33,332 nucleotides of DNA from Melanopsichium pennsylvanicum (taxonomy: Eukaryota > Basidiomycota > Ustilaginomycetes > Ustilaginales). The first letter of the stretch is position 1. Every line of letters starts with the position of its first letter. The position numbers were made by a program, and so were the translations under genes. Location of the stretch: contig OAPG01000033.1 in NCBI GenBank assembly GCA_900208305.1, forward strand, positions 1 through 33,332. The letters run 5' to 3'. Shown here one piece after another: positions 8,846 to 18,605 of this stretch. The notes beneath the pieces were generated by a model. That model searched no databases. It worked only from the letters and a program-made list of their open reading frames with translations, and was not told where the DNA came from.

Positions 8846-10600
8846 ATGTCACAATTCGTCTTTGCAGATCGCTTCGTCCTGCCAGCGACGTCCGCTCTTA
8901 CCTCGTCAAGGCTGCACGCGATCTTTTGCGCATCTCTGGTCATTCAGCATGTCATCTTTCACGGACTCTCCCACACCTGGCTCAAAGGCGACAGCAAGGA
9001 GATGCTCAAGAAGCGATGCTGGATCCTTACAACATTTGCCAGCTTCGTCATGTGCATCGCCAGTCTGCCTTACCTCTACGACCTCATTTTCGGTGGCTTT
9101 GACCTTCATGCCATCCATCCAAGGACCAAGACGGTCGCCGAACCTCTCGCCGCTTTCTTCGTCGCCTATCTTGTCTCAGATCTGACTCTTGGCTCCATCT
9201 ACTATCGCAAGCTCATCAACCTCTCTTCTGGTTGGATCCACCACATCGCCTACACCTTTTTGTTCTCCCTCTGGGTCCACCGAGGCTGGGCGCACATCGC
9301 AGCGGCGGCAGCCATCTTTGAATTACCCACGCTCATTATGGGCGTCGCCTCCATCCACCCTCCACTGCGTTCCAACATGGCATTCACCGTCACATTTTTC
9401 GCCACGCGCATCTTTTACCACCTCGCGTTGCTCCTCGCTAGCGTGACCGAGCATGGCCGCAGCGCTCCCGGCATCAATGGCAGCTGGGGCCCGACGTTCA
9501 GCGTGATCGCAACCTACCCCATGCATCTTTGGTGGGGATACAAGTGCATCTGCAGTATCCGACGCAGAATGCACAAGAGAAAGTTGGAAGCTGTGCAGGT
9601 CGCCAGGGAGAAGGCGTCGTTCGCTTCAGCTGCCGGTCAGCTCTTCAATGGCCTGCCTGCTCCCGACACCAGCAGTGCCGTCAACACGCCTGCTGTTACA
9701 CCTGGCGCTGGTGCAACCCATGCGACCGCCCACTTGGGCGCTACCGGTCCAGTGCATGCAGCCTTTTCTCGTGCCGCAGCTGCTGCTCGACCCAATGTCA
9801 AGCTGCTTATGCCCAAACGCCGCGCAAATCAGCACATAGATGACGGGGCAGCTGCCTCGCACCCGCTTCTAACCAGAACGCTCAATCCGCACTACATCAA
9901 CTCGAACTCGGTCTTCACCGCCCCCGTGGCACCTCATGGCGCTAGACCGGATGACACAGAGCCATTCCTGGCGATTCGATCTCCTGCTGAGTCGAGCGAC
10001 CGAGCACGTCGACTCGTGGCCGATGCAGTGCGCAAGGTTTGGATTAACGCCCCCGCTAGCTGGCGACGTCAGTTTGAGGAAGAAGCTGGTGTACGACCCA
10101 AACGACTCGGGTCTGCTGGCCGGGTTCCATCTTACACCACTGACGAGTCCTCAGAAGAGTACGAGGAGGCAGACTCGGACCCACTTGCCTCATCCACCAC
10201 TCACTCGGTGTCAGAATCGCGAACGCGCCGCTATCTGCAAGCGCAGCGATCGCGCATGCGTCAAGCAGTCTTGCGTGCTGTTAGAACAGCTGTTAATGGG
10301 CGAGACGCTGATGGCGTTAAGGCTGTAACCTCGCACGATGGCAACGTCATCACTGCCTTTGCTGATGGTGCAGTGGGCGTCGCCGGCGATATTCGACCCG
10401 CCGGTATCGACAGGACGCTTCTCTCACTTGATTTCAGTTCGCTGGTCAAGTACTTGCCGCCGGATTTCCTCGGTCAGGACTACGAGATTCGAGAATTTCC
10501 CGTCGAGCAAGTGGCGCAGGGTGGGCGGCGCAGACGCATTGTTGGTCAAATTCGTCGTCGTATGGAGGTGGCGCGACGCGACTTTGTCGTATTCGAATAA
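8846..10600 (+). CDS. TLC-domain membrane protein with long basic C-terminal extension, 584 aa
   Basis: The N-terminal ~240 residues form a TRAM/LAG1/CLN8 (TLC) domain with several hydrophobic segments. Recognisable elements are a YLVSD motif (108-112), GWIHHIAYTFLF with paired His132-His133, an ELPT motif (159-162) and a final membrane segment near HLWWGYK (227-233). This pattern is closest to the TLCD4/TMEM56-like branch rather than ceramide synthase, which carries a more extended Lag1 motif. The remaining ~340 residues are hydrophilic. They are Ala/Pro-rich at first, then acidic (DESSEEYEEADSD), then Arg-rich, and match nothing I know. Function is unknown, probably in lipid handling in an internal membrane. 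The start has A at -3, and no in-frame upstream ATG is evident. Confidence 0.85.
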   Translation: MSQFVFADRFVLPATSALTSSRLHAIFCASLVIQHVIFHGLSHTWLKGDSKEMLKKRCWILTTFASFVMCIASLPYLYDLIFGGFDLHAIHPRTKTVAEPLAAFFVAYLVSDLTLGSIYYRKLINLSSGWIHHIAYTFLFSLWVHRGWAHIAAAAAIFELPTLIMGVASIHPPLRSNMAFTVTFFATRIFYHLALLLASVTEHGRSAPGINGSWGPTFSVIATYPMHLWWGYKCICSIRRRMHKRKLEAVQVAREKASFASAAGQLFNGLPAPDTSSAVNTPAVTPGAGATHATAHLGATGPVHAAFSRAAAAARPNVKLLMPKRRANQHIDDGAAASHPLLTRTLNPHYINSNSVFTAPVAPHGARPDDTEPFLAIRSPAESSDRARRLVADAVRKVWINAPASWRRQFEEEAGVRPKRLGSAGRVPSYTTDESSEEYEEADSDPLASSTTHSVSESRTRRYLQAQRSRMRQAVLRAVRTAVNGRDADGVKAVTSHDGNVITAFADGAVGVAGDIRPAGIDRTLLSLDFSSLVKYLPPDFLGQDYEIREFPVEQVAQGGRRRRIVGQIRRRMEVARRDFVVFE

Positions 10601-13600
10601 CGTATCTCGTCTCTCAAGCCGCATGCTTTTAAGGATGTTCTGATGTAGATATGGACAATACAGCCTTGATGGCCACGCTAGATTTGAACCTTGTTATATA
10701 CCCGACCGTTGCTTATGCTTAGCAAATACAAGATTTCCGTGTGATGTCCCTTGAAAAACTTGCAGATAACTGCAAGGCAGCGCACTCAACTTGAGCTGCG
10801 ATGACCGGTCCACTGTGTCACAGAAAGTCTGTGTGCTTGACATTTGTTGGGATGGAATTAGCGTGTGTTCCGCTTAAGTTCTTCAGGCGATGGATGATGC
10901 ATTTTAATCTTCGAGGCGATCCTAGACTGTGGTGGCTTGCGTAAGATCAACGCAGGCGATCTGGACACAGGCTTTCATTTCAATCCGTGGTGGCGATAGG
11001 AAGAGCAGGTGCATGAATGTGCTTCCCCCCCGTTGCTAATCTCAGAGAAAGAAAGGGACAGATGCTTTCAAACTCAACTTTCGGCTGGATTCAAGGAGCG
11101 ACATAAACACTTGTTCTATCGGCTCTGCGGATAGACGGTTGTCCATGAAGCTTGTGATTTATCACAGCATGGCTATCTGCACATGGCCAGGAGACTTTAA
11201 CGTGCCCAAGCGAATGTGGACTAAAATGGGCAATGCAACATAAACTTTCGTATTTTTTGACGCCGCCAAGGCTGAGTATATGTTACCACCGCAATTAGTG
11301 TTAGACCGCGGTGCATCGTTGAGAGACGATCACAAAGACAAGCTATACATGTGGGCTAGCTCGATTGATTGCCGCCACAAGATGATGCGGAAGCAACCCG
11401 TGTGAGAGAAGGCCTAAATATGCGGAGCAAGTGTTCAGAATGTGCAACTGTTTGTGATCGTGCTGACCATCACAACGACGAACCGGTGCGCTGTTGCATG
11501 ACCGCAAATCAGGGCAGGCGGCCATCAATTTCATCCGCTTTCACCGAGCGTTTGGCCCTCCCCCGGGGCGTTGCAACTTGCTAAGCTTGGGAGAATCGGA
11601 GAGGCCAGACATTGTGTCAACAGTTAAGCCTCGGTGCTTGGAATCACGAGTATCTTTCGATGTTCGAGGCCTCACCAGCGATGGATAGATTGGGTCAGAG
11701 GTAAGGGGGAAATCCAGGCCTTGCGATGGAGCGGAGCTTGAACTTGTTCGAGTGACGGCTCAAGACCTGTCCCGAGCTAGAACCACCGATAGTTGCAAAA
11801 GACGTCAAAACAAGTCTAAAGCTGTTCAAAGCATGTGGTCGCGAAATGGGCGCAGCTTCTTGCATTTAAGCCAAGATGAATGAAGCCAATGCGGTCAAAG
11901 TGCATCTTATGTTTTTATGTTTTTATGTTATTTTGTTTGATTTTATTTTTTTGGGCGTTAGGCATTTGGGACATGGCCTGTGGTGTTTTGAAAAATTTTG
12001 CAGCAAGGTGCAAGTTTAAATAAGTTGACGGCAGAGAGTGTTGAGCAGAGGCGAGAATTGCATGTGCACTCGCACTGCATGTGCGCGCCTGCGCCTGCCT
12101 TGTAGATCCTTGCAGCTTCGCCGACGCAATGTTGCCAGGAATGCAATCATGAAAAGTGCACTCTGACGTAACTTTTGTTTCCAACAGGTCGCCTCACAGA
12201 GACCAATAAGCGTTCTAGTCACTACAATATTATATATAAACATATATACATGGAGACGGGCGAAAAAACCAACATGGTATGGTACGTATATGTGCTCGCT
12301 GCTGACAATTCGCTATCCTTTCAACTTTTCGTTTGGGTGGCTTAGTGGATTCATGTTGTGCCGATCTTGGTACTCCTCGCTCTTCACGCGTGATCACAAA
12401 ACCGATCACGTAGATTGCGTTCCCTATGTCAAAGGTCGAGACCAGCACATTGCGCCGCAAGAGGGGCAATATCCGATCTGGCCGTAACTCAGACTGTAGT
12501 GCTTCCGAAAGCTGCGCCGATGAGTGAGACGGGAGGGATGGACCAAAGCCTTATTCAGAGTGAGTGGTGCCAGAGTGCAACTACTGTACATCCGTAAATC
12601 CATTGAATCAGACTCGCTTTCCAGTCACTAGCCCGCTGGCATCGACATTTTTTTTTTTTTCCTTTCTAAAATGTGACACACTCCGCATATCAGCCGCGAA
12701 ATACGCGCGTGCACATTTTCAAGAGCCGACCGTGTCCAACATGAAAGCAGAGGACTATCCCGGAGCAAACTCTTTCTTTCGGTCTCCGTCTCCTCACTGC
12801 ACTTGACCATTGTCGATAGGTCTATCATCAACGGCATAGTTCCGACTCGACTGTGCAAACTTTGATGTACACGCAACTTACATTCAGGAGAAAAAAAAAG
12901 GGCTGAACTGTTGGCAATCGATTGCGGACAGAAGATGCGGGTAACCCTCAGACTCGCTTGAAAGGGATGCCAAGGCTGGTTAAATGACTTGACCTCGTTC
13001 GAATTCTCCATCGGTCACCTCCATCGCAAAGATTCAGGGTGTCAATGGAGATTTCATTTTTATTTTTATTTTATCAAAATTAAGATAAGAAATACAGACG
13101 GATCAGAGTGCAGACGAAATGCAGATAAAATCACCTCGGCACTGGTGCACATGCGTTTCATATCGAGGTGCACTGCATGTAACCAAAAAAAAGCGTGTGT
13201 GAACAGCCTCTCGGCGAGCCTCATACATCACAACATAACCGACACAGTCAAGCAACCAATCTGTCTCGCTTGCCCTCATACCAGCTCGACAGTTTCACGC
13301 ACACTTGTTCGCTGCTCTTGATTAGACGTGACACTGTGCATACGGCGTTTCTTTTCTCCGCCTTCTTGAAAAAAACTTGAGCTTCCTAGCTTTGACTCGA
13401 TTCCCATGTCGTCACGTCCTCTCTCGCCTGACGCCTGCAAAAGCGCATCGTGACGAGTTTCATGCCGAACAACACGCAGACTGTGTCAGGTGCTATATAT
13501 TTGAGAGCCTCCGCCGCTCGTTTTATTTTTTTGGACTCCCACCTTTTTCAAAGTATCAGTCCCTATACGACTTTAATCACTCCTGCGCATCGACCGCTTC

Positions 13601-13623
13601 CAAGTAGTCCCCGCGCTCTACTC
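10601..13623. other. Three-kilobase intergenic region
   Basis: No gene is supported. The ORFs present are under 130 codons and lack family features. Low-complexity parts are an ATGTTTTT-like tract (11905-11955), an AT-rich TATATATAAACATATATA segment (about 12228-12250), a pure T run (about 12648-12660) and a TTTTA-type tract (about 13051-13080). Transcription of the CSC1-like gene probably starts near 13520-13540, judged from the TATA box at 13494. Confidence 0.5.
13494..13501 (+). promoter_or_regulatory. TATA box of the CSC1-like gene
   Basis: TATATATT lies 130 bp before the ATG at 13624. The frame is open further upstream with an ATG at 13450, but that ATG precedes this TATA box. The later ATG is therefore preferred. 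Confidence 0.5.
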
Positions 13624-16293
13624 ATGCCGCCGTTCAACCTTGTCTCTGGTCCGGCGAGACTGGTGTTGGCTGTCCTGCTTGTGCAGCAGGCTGCCGCCCA
13701 GGAGGCCACCAAAAGCAGCGCATCCACTTCCACGGTCATCTCGTCGATCGTGCTTAACGCTATCATTCTTGCTATTTTCTTCTGCGTCTTCCTCATCTTT
13801 CGTCCCCGCTTCAAGCGCGTCTATGCTCCCCGCACTTACCTCGTCGTACCAGAAGAGCAGATCGCGCCTCTGCCCAGCTCGCTCTTTGGATGGCTTCCAG
13901 TCTGGCTCAAGACCCCCACTTCCACCATTTTGGAAAAGAACGGTCTTGATGCCTACATGTTTGTCGAATATCTCGAAATGATGCTCTGGGTCTTTGTCCC
14001 CATTTGGATCCTTTCTTGGATCGTCCTCATGCCCACTTACGGTGCCAACACTACTGGTACTGGCTCCGGATTCAATCGCTTTATTCTCAGCAGAGTTGGT
14101 TCAACCGCGCAGCAGCAAAAGCGATACGTCGCTCCCCTCCTCATCCAGTGGATTTTCACCTTTTGGCTCTTGTGGAACATCCGATCACGCATGACCAAGT
14201 TCATCAAGCTTCGCCAGGAGTTCCTTGTTTCGCCACAGCACGCTTCTTCCGCTCAGGCTAGGACTGTCCTCATCACCGGTATCCCTAATGAGCTTCTTAG
14301 CGAAAAGAAACTGCGTGCCATCTACTCGCAGCTTCCCGGCGGTGTTGCCAAGATCTGGCTTAATCGCAACCTCAAGGACCTTCCCGACCTCTCTGATGAG
14401 CGTGACAAATGGTGCAACAAGCTCGAGTCCGCTGAAACCACTTTGATCAAGACTGCATACAAGCTTGTCAAGAAGGGCAAGGCTCAGGACGCGAGCGGAT
14501 CTCTTCCTGATGCCGATGTTGAGATCAACGCCGAGGTCGCTGACCACTACGTCCCAAAGAAGAAGCGTCCGACTCACAAACTCGGATCGATTCCCTGCAT
14601 GGGTGAAAAGGTTGATACCATTCACTGGTGCCGTGAAGAGATCGCTCGCCTTAACAAGGAGATCGAAAAGAAGCGATCTGAGATCGCTGTCGACTACAAG
14701 AACTACCCTCCCCAGAGCAGTGCTTTCATTCTCTTCAACACCCAAATCGCTGCTCACATGGCTGTCAAGTCCCAGGCTCACCACGAGCCTTACCGCATGA
14801 CCAACCGATACGTCGAAGCTCACCCCGACGATGTTGTCTGGGCCAACATGAACATGAACCCATACGAGCGCAAGCTCCGAACTGCCATCGGATGGGCCAT
14901 CACCGTTGGCCTCATCATCTTCTGGGCTGTTCCTGTCGCGTTTGTTGGTATCATCTCCAACATCAACGGTATCGCCTCCAAGGTTTCCTTCCTCAACTGG
15001 CTCCTCGACATCCCTACTGTTGTTTTGGGTATCATCCAGGGTATTCTTCCTACTGTTCTCCTCGCCGTCCTCAACATGCTCCTTCCCATCTTCTTGCGTC
15101 TTCTCTCTCGCCTCAGTGGTGTTCCTACCCGCAGCGGCATCGAACTCGACCTTCAGGGACGATTCGCAGCCTTCCAGATCGTGCAAAACTTCCTCTTCCT
15201 CACCTTGATTTCAGGTAACGCCGGTCAGATTGCCACGTATATCAACGATGTCGCTCAGAACCCTGGTGAATTCCCAGGCTTGCTCGCCGAGGCTATTCCC
15301 AAGGGTTCGCTCTTCTTCCTCAGCTTTATCGCTTTGCAGGGTCTCTCCGGAGCCTCCTCTCTTTTTGCTCAGCTCCCAAAACTCGCTGTGTACTACGTCA
15401 AGAAGTTCTTGCTCGCTTCGACTCCCCGCAAGGTGTGGCACATCGACCACGACACTGGCGGACCTGCATGGGGTACCCTTTTCCCTACTATCACCCTGAT
15501 CACTGTCATCGGTACTGGTTACGTTGCCATTGCGCCAATCGTAAACGGCTTCGTCGCATTCACCTTCTTCCTCTTCTTCCTCGGCTACAAGTACCTTTTC
15601 CTTTACGTCTACGATACAAAGCCTGCCAGCGAGACCTCTGGTCTTTTCTTCGGCAAGGCTATTCGTCACATCTTTGCCGGCCTGTACGTCGAAATGGTCA
15701 TGCTCACTGCCATCTTCTTCCTTACTCAGTCGCAAGAGTACCCCGACGGTCCCAAGAAGCAGTCGGCAATTCCCGAAGGTGTCTTCATGGTCGTTTTAAT
15801 TGTCATTGTGATTGGTTACCATTACTTCCTCAACGACTCGTTCAAGCAGCTTGAGACAGCTTTGCCCCTCACTCTCACCACTGGTAGCACCAACGAGGCC
15901 CTGCTCCACGCGGGCAACGAGCGAATCTCAGGCGAGACCGCCTACAACGAGAAGAAGGCTCTGAATGGACTGGGAAGCTCGACCGTCGAGGCCGCCCCTG
16001 CTATCAAGGGCGGCGCCAACGGCAACGGCTACAATGCTGACGCGCCTCATCATGGCAAGCCTCACCAGGACACTGGCTTGACCGACGAGCAAGAGCAGGC
16101 TTTCTACCACCCATCGCTAACTGGCGAACAGAAGCCCATCTGGCTCCCCAACGACAAGTTCGGTATCGGTCGTGCTGGTGTCGCTTCGGCTCGCAAGGCT
16201 GGCCTCGACGCTACCTGCGAGCACACCTCGGTCACTGAGAAGGGCCAGGTCGAGACCAACGCCTACGAGCCCCCCGGTGAGCCTCTTGTCTAA
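13624..16293 (+). CDS. CSC1/OSCA/TMEM63-type (DUF221, RSN1) membrane channel protein, 889 aa
   Basis: The family comprises calcium-permeable channels gated by osmotic or mechanical stress, and in fungi also proteins linked to secretion (Rsn1, Phm7). An N-terminal hydrophobic segment (about 10-25, ending AAAQ) may be a signal peptide. Membrane segments follow at about 40-60, 112-136 and 167-186. A cytosolic RRM-like domain (about 190-410) contains ARTVLITGIPNEL and SSAFILFNTQIAAH. The core of further membrane helices spans about 415-740, including the P-L-P-type tract LLPIFLRLLSRLSGVPTRS. The hydrophilic C-terminal ~140 residues end with a family-typical FYHPSLTGEQKPIWLPND motif. An upstream in-frame ATG at 13450 would add 58 residues. 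It is rejected because it precedes the TATA box and would bury the signal-like segment. Confidence 0.92.
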   Translation: MPPFNLVSGPARLVLAVLLVQQAAAQEATKSSASTSTVISSIVLNAIILAIFFCVFLIFRPRFKRVYAPRTYLVVPEEQIAPLPSSLFGWLPVWLKTPTSTILEKNGLDAYMFVEYLEMMLWVFVPIWILSWIVLMPTYGANTTGTGSGFNRFILSRVGSTAQQQKRYVAPLLIQWIFTFWLLWNIRSRMTKFIKLRQEFLVSPQHASSAQARTVLITGIPNELLSEKKLRAIYSQLPGGVAKIWLNRNLKDLPDLSDERDKWCNKLESAETTLIKTAYKLVKKGKAQDASGSLPDADVEINAEVADHYVPKKKRPTHKLGSIPCMGEKVDTIHWCREEIARLNKEIEKKRSEIAVDYKNYPPQSSAFILFNTQIAAHMAVKSQAHHEPYRMTNRYVEAHPDDVVWANMNMNPYERKLRTAIGWAITVGLIIFWAVPVAFVGIISNINGIASKVSFLNWLLDIPTVVLGIIQGILPTVLLAVLNMLLPIFLRLLSRLSGVPTRSGIELDLQGRFAAFQIVQNFLFLTLISGNAGQIATYINDVAQNPGEFPGLLAEAIPKGSLFFLSFIALQGLSGASSLFAQLPKLAVYYVKKFLLASTPRKVWHIDHDTGGPAWGTLFPTITLITVIGTGYVAIAPIVNGFVAFTFFLFFLGYKYLFLYVYDTKPASETSGLFFGKAIRHIFAGLYVEMVMLTAIFFLTQSQEYPDGPKKQSAIPEGVFMVVLIVIVIGYHYFLNDSFKQLETALPLTLTTGSTNEALLHAGNERISGETAYNEKKALNGLGSSTVEAAPAIKGGANGNGYNADAPHHGKPHQDTGLTDEQEQAFYHPSLTGEQKPIWLPNDKFGIGRAGVASARKAGLDATCEHTSVTEKGQVETNAYEPPGEPLV

Positions 16294-17153
16294 GCTAACA
16301 CGCTTGTTTCTGTGTCCTATTTGTGCACCACTCCTTAACACGAGATCGTTGCAGCAATTCTTGCTGTTTCTGGGGCACAAGGCTATATCCAAATTCGTGC
16401 TTTCAATACCCTCCTTGTTAATCACTCCCACTCTCCCTTTACCTAGTGCTGATCCTCGATATTCACAGTGCATGTAAAAAAGTATCCACGCGCTGTAACG
16501 CTGGGACTCGCTCCCAATACTTTGTGCCGGAATGCATTGCGGTTGTGTGTGTATGTGTGTTTTTGTGCTGAAACTGTATGACGGCACCGCCCCCACAGTA
16601 AGAGGCCATTGATTGCTTGTGTGGGGCCGCTAGATGCTCTTGGGTGTCGTTCGCACACGTACTTGTCCTCGTTGGGCTGAAAAAACACGGCGACCCTTAG
16701 GGCATGGTCATCGTGCAGACCAGCCACGACATGACCTAAGCTAAGATCGTTTTGGCGAGAGCAGGATGTTGTCCGAGAAGCAATCGTGTGTCAGCGTCTG
16801 TTGGACCATAATTTTGCGCTGATTATACTTTAAGCTTGCGAGAAGGGCATCGGAGCGGCGATTTGGGAAGGTCGGTCAACTAAAGGGCTCCCTACGCCGA
16901 CCGACCGGTGTGAGCGCTCCGCAAGCACAAACAAGATTGTTATTCATTGCTTCTGTCTCCGCACTCACAGCTCTCCAAAGGCATGGGCAATGCTCAGTTG
17001 GTTTCTCCGAGTAGCTCATTCTGCAAGCCTTTTCAGCTTCTAGCATCGCAGGGGAAAACTTTGACATACACGCAGTTGCGCTTTGACATACACGCAATTG
17101 CGCGCCGGTCAGCCTTGGTAAGTCCGATCCATTTCCTTAGCTTGCAACCACCG
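16294..17153. other. Intergenic region upstream of the cyclase pseudogene
   Basis: About 860 bp without a gene. It contains the 3' UTR of the CSC1-like gene, a TG-rich run (about 16541-16567) and, near its right end, a 22-bp tandem duplication listed separately. Confidence 0.5.
17059..17102 (+). repeat. 22-bp tandem direct repeat upstream of the cyclase gene
   Basis: Two adjacent copies (17059-17080 and 17081-17102) of CTTTGACATACACGCARTTG plus CG differ at one base (G or A). The repeat ends 51 bp before the first ATG of the cyclase pseudogene, so it lies in its promoter or leader. It could be a duplicated protein-binding site or a simple slippage product. Confidence 0.85.
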
Positions 17154-18453
17154 ATGAGACCTGCTTTGTTCCGACCACTCGCACCGCTTGCTCATTCCAT
17201 TTCGCGGACTACGATCCTCAGAATCGCACGGAAAGCAACAACAATGACCCAGTCGTCCTCAAAATCCAATGACTGCGGTGAAGGGGCCTTTGCATCGGGC
17301 AATCTTCCCAGCTTAAACGACCTGCCTCCGGTCCTAGGTATGCCTCACGGGTGTGCCTGGAAGGTCTGAGGTGAAGGCGACGAGCTGGGCACACTGAATC
17401 TGCTCACCCCTGCCATTGTGGCCCAAGCAGCAGCGGAAAACATTCGTACTGGAGAACGTGTCCAGATCGACTGGGGACTTGATTCGGTCGACGTGCCCGC
17501 CAACAAGCGCATGCGCTTCCATCACAACATCATTGATCTCGAACAAAGACTCAGTGTCTACGCCACAGATGACGAGGTGCATCTCAACACTCAAACGTCC
17601 TCTCAGTGGGATGGCTTCAACCACTTTGCCCACCAAGAGAGCAAGGTTTACTACGGTGGTGTTAAGCATGAGGATCTGCATTCAGGCAAGATCGACAAGG
17701 CGGAGAGAAACAGTATGCACAAGTGGTGTCTGAACGGTGAAATCGTAGGCAGGGGTGGTGTTGGTAGACTGGGTGCATTGGTGGGAGGCGACAAAATCGA
17801 ATGAGCCGATTCCTCCTGCCAACTCGTCCTACCCTATTCTGCTGGATCAGATCAAAGAGGTGTTGAAGTGGCAAAAGACAGAGCTTAGAACTGGTGATGT
17901 CCTCTTATTGAGGACAGGCGTGGTGCGATGGTTCGAACAAGCATCGGATGAGGAAAAGATGAAAGGATTGATCGAGAACGACAACTTTCCGGGTATCGAG
18001 GCCACGGAGGAGGTCAAAAGATGGATCTGGAATAGTCACTTTGCCGCTGTGGCTTCTGACAATATGTCGTTTGAATTCGGGCCCCATGGAGGTAAGTACC
18101 ATGCACGACTTGAAGTAGCTGCATACTGCATCGAGATGCACAGACTGACAATGATGTTGATCTCGCTTGTTTTGGCTGTATAGATCTTTGGCTCCACGAA
18201 TGGATCTTACCCATGTTCGGATGTCCCATTGGAGAGCTCTTTGATCTTGAAAGACTCTCACAGGCATGCCAAAAGCACCAGCGCTGGACGTTTTTCTTGA
18301 CCTCGGCTCCCATTCGAGGTGAGCTAAGAATCCCAGTGAAGCTTGTCCTGCTTGCCCTGGATCCCGCTGCTTACTCATATCACCGTCTTTTTCTTCGCAT
18401 TCACAGTCGAGGGCGGCATCGCGTCATCTCCGAACGCCATCTGCATCTTCTAA
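17154..18453 (+). pseudogene. Cyclase-family (PF04199, kynurenine formamidase-like) gene with nonsense and frameshift lesions
   Basis: Cyclase-family proteins are metal-dependent hydrolases. Exons 17154-18091, 18184-18318 and 18407-18453 are joined by two good GT..AG introns (92 and 88 nt) and end in the family terminus RVEGGIASSPNAICIF. Conserved blocks are MPHGCAWKV, GDELGTLNLLTP, NTQTSSQWDGFNHFAHQ, LHEWILPMFGCPIGELFDLE and WTFFLTSAPIR. Two breaks are seen. A TGA at 17367-17369 stands where the family has Trp (HGCAWxVWG). Near 17752-17760 one extra G (GGTGGTG against an expected GGTGTG) shifts the frame inside the GRGVLVDW block. The frame stays open otherwise. The Arg-rich N-terminus (MRPALFRPLAPLAHSISR) looks like a mitochondrial presequence; a second start is at 17244. 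Either a recent pseudogene or two assembly errors. Confidence 0.85.
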
Positions 18454-18528
18454 ATCTCCTCCCTGGCTTCATGCTTCCCACAGATTCGCCAGTTCACGCA
18501 ACCGAATCACACAACACTGGTGGAATTT

Positions 18529-18556
18529 TGTAAAAGGTCTACTGTAAAAGGTCTAC
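18529..18556 (+). repeat. Exact 14-bp tandem duplication between convergent 3' ends
   Basis: TGTAAAAGGTCTAC occurs twice in a row (18529-18542 and 18543-18556). It sits in the ~150-bp gap between the ends of the cyclase pseudogene and the phosphofructokinase gene, probably in overlapping 3' UTRs. Confidence 0.85.
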
Positions 18557-18605
18557 AATGGTTGCACTTTTTAGACAAGGACTGCTTTACATACATTGGC
18601 CGCAC

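Noticed and set aside
13450..13623. 58-residue N-terminal extension of the CSC1-like protein
   Set aside because: Its ATG precedes the TATA box at 13494, and the extension would place the signal-like segment internally.
14185..15186. 333-codon open frame on the minus strand
   Set aside because: It is the antisense shadow of the CSC1-like gene and rich in residues produced by reverse-reading common codons.
17367..17369. TGA as a programmed readthrough codon
   Set aside because: It is not followed by the CTA readthrough context, it sits at an expected Trp, and a separate frameshift lies downstream. A lesion or base error is simpler.
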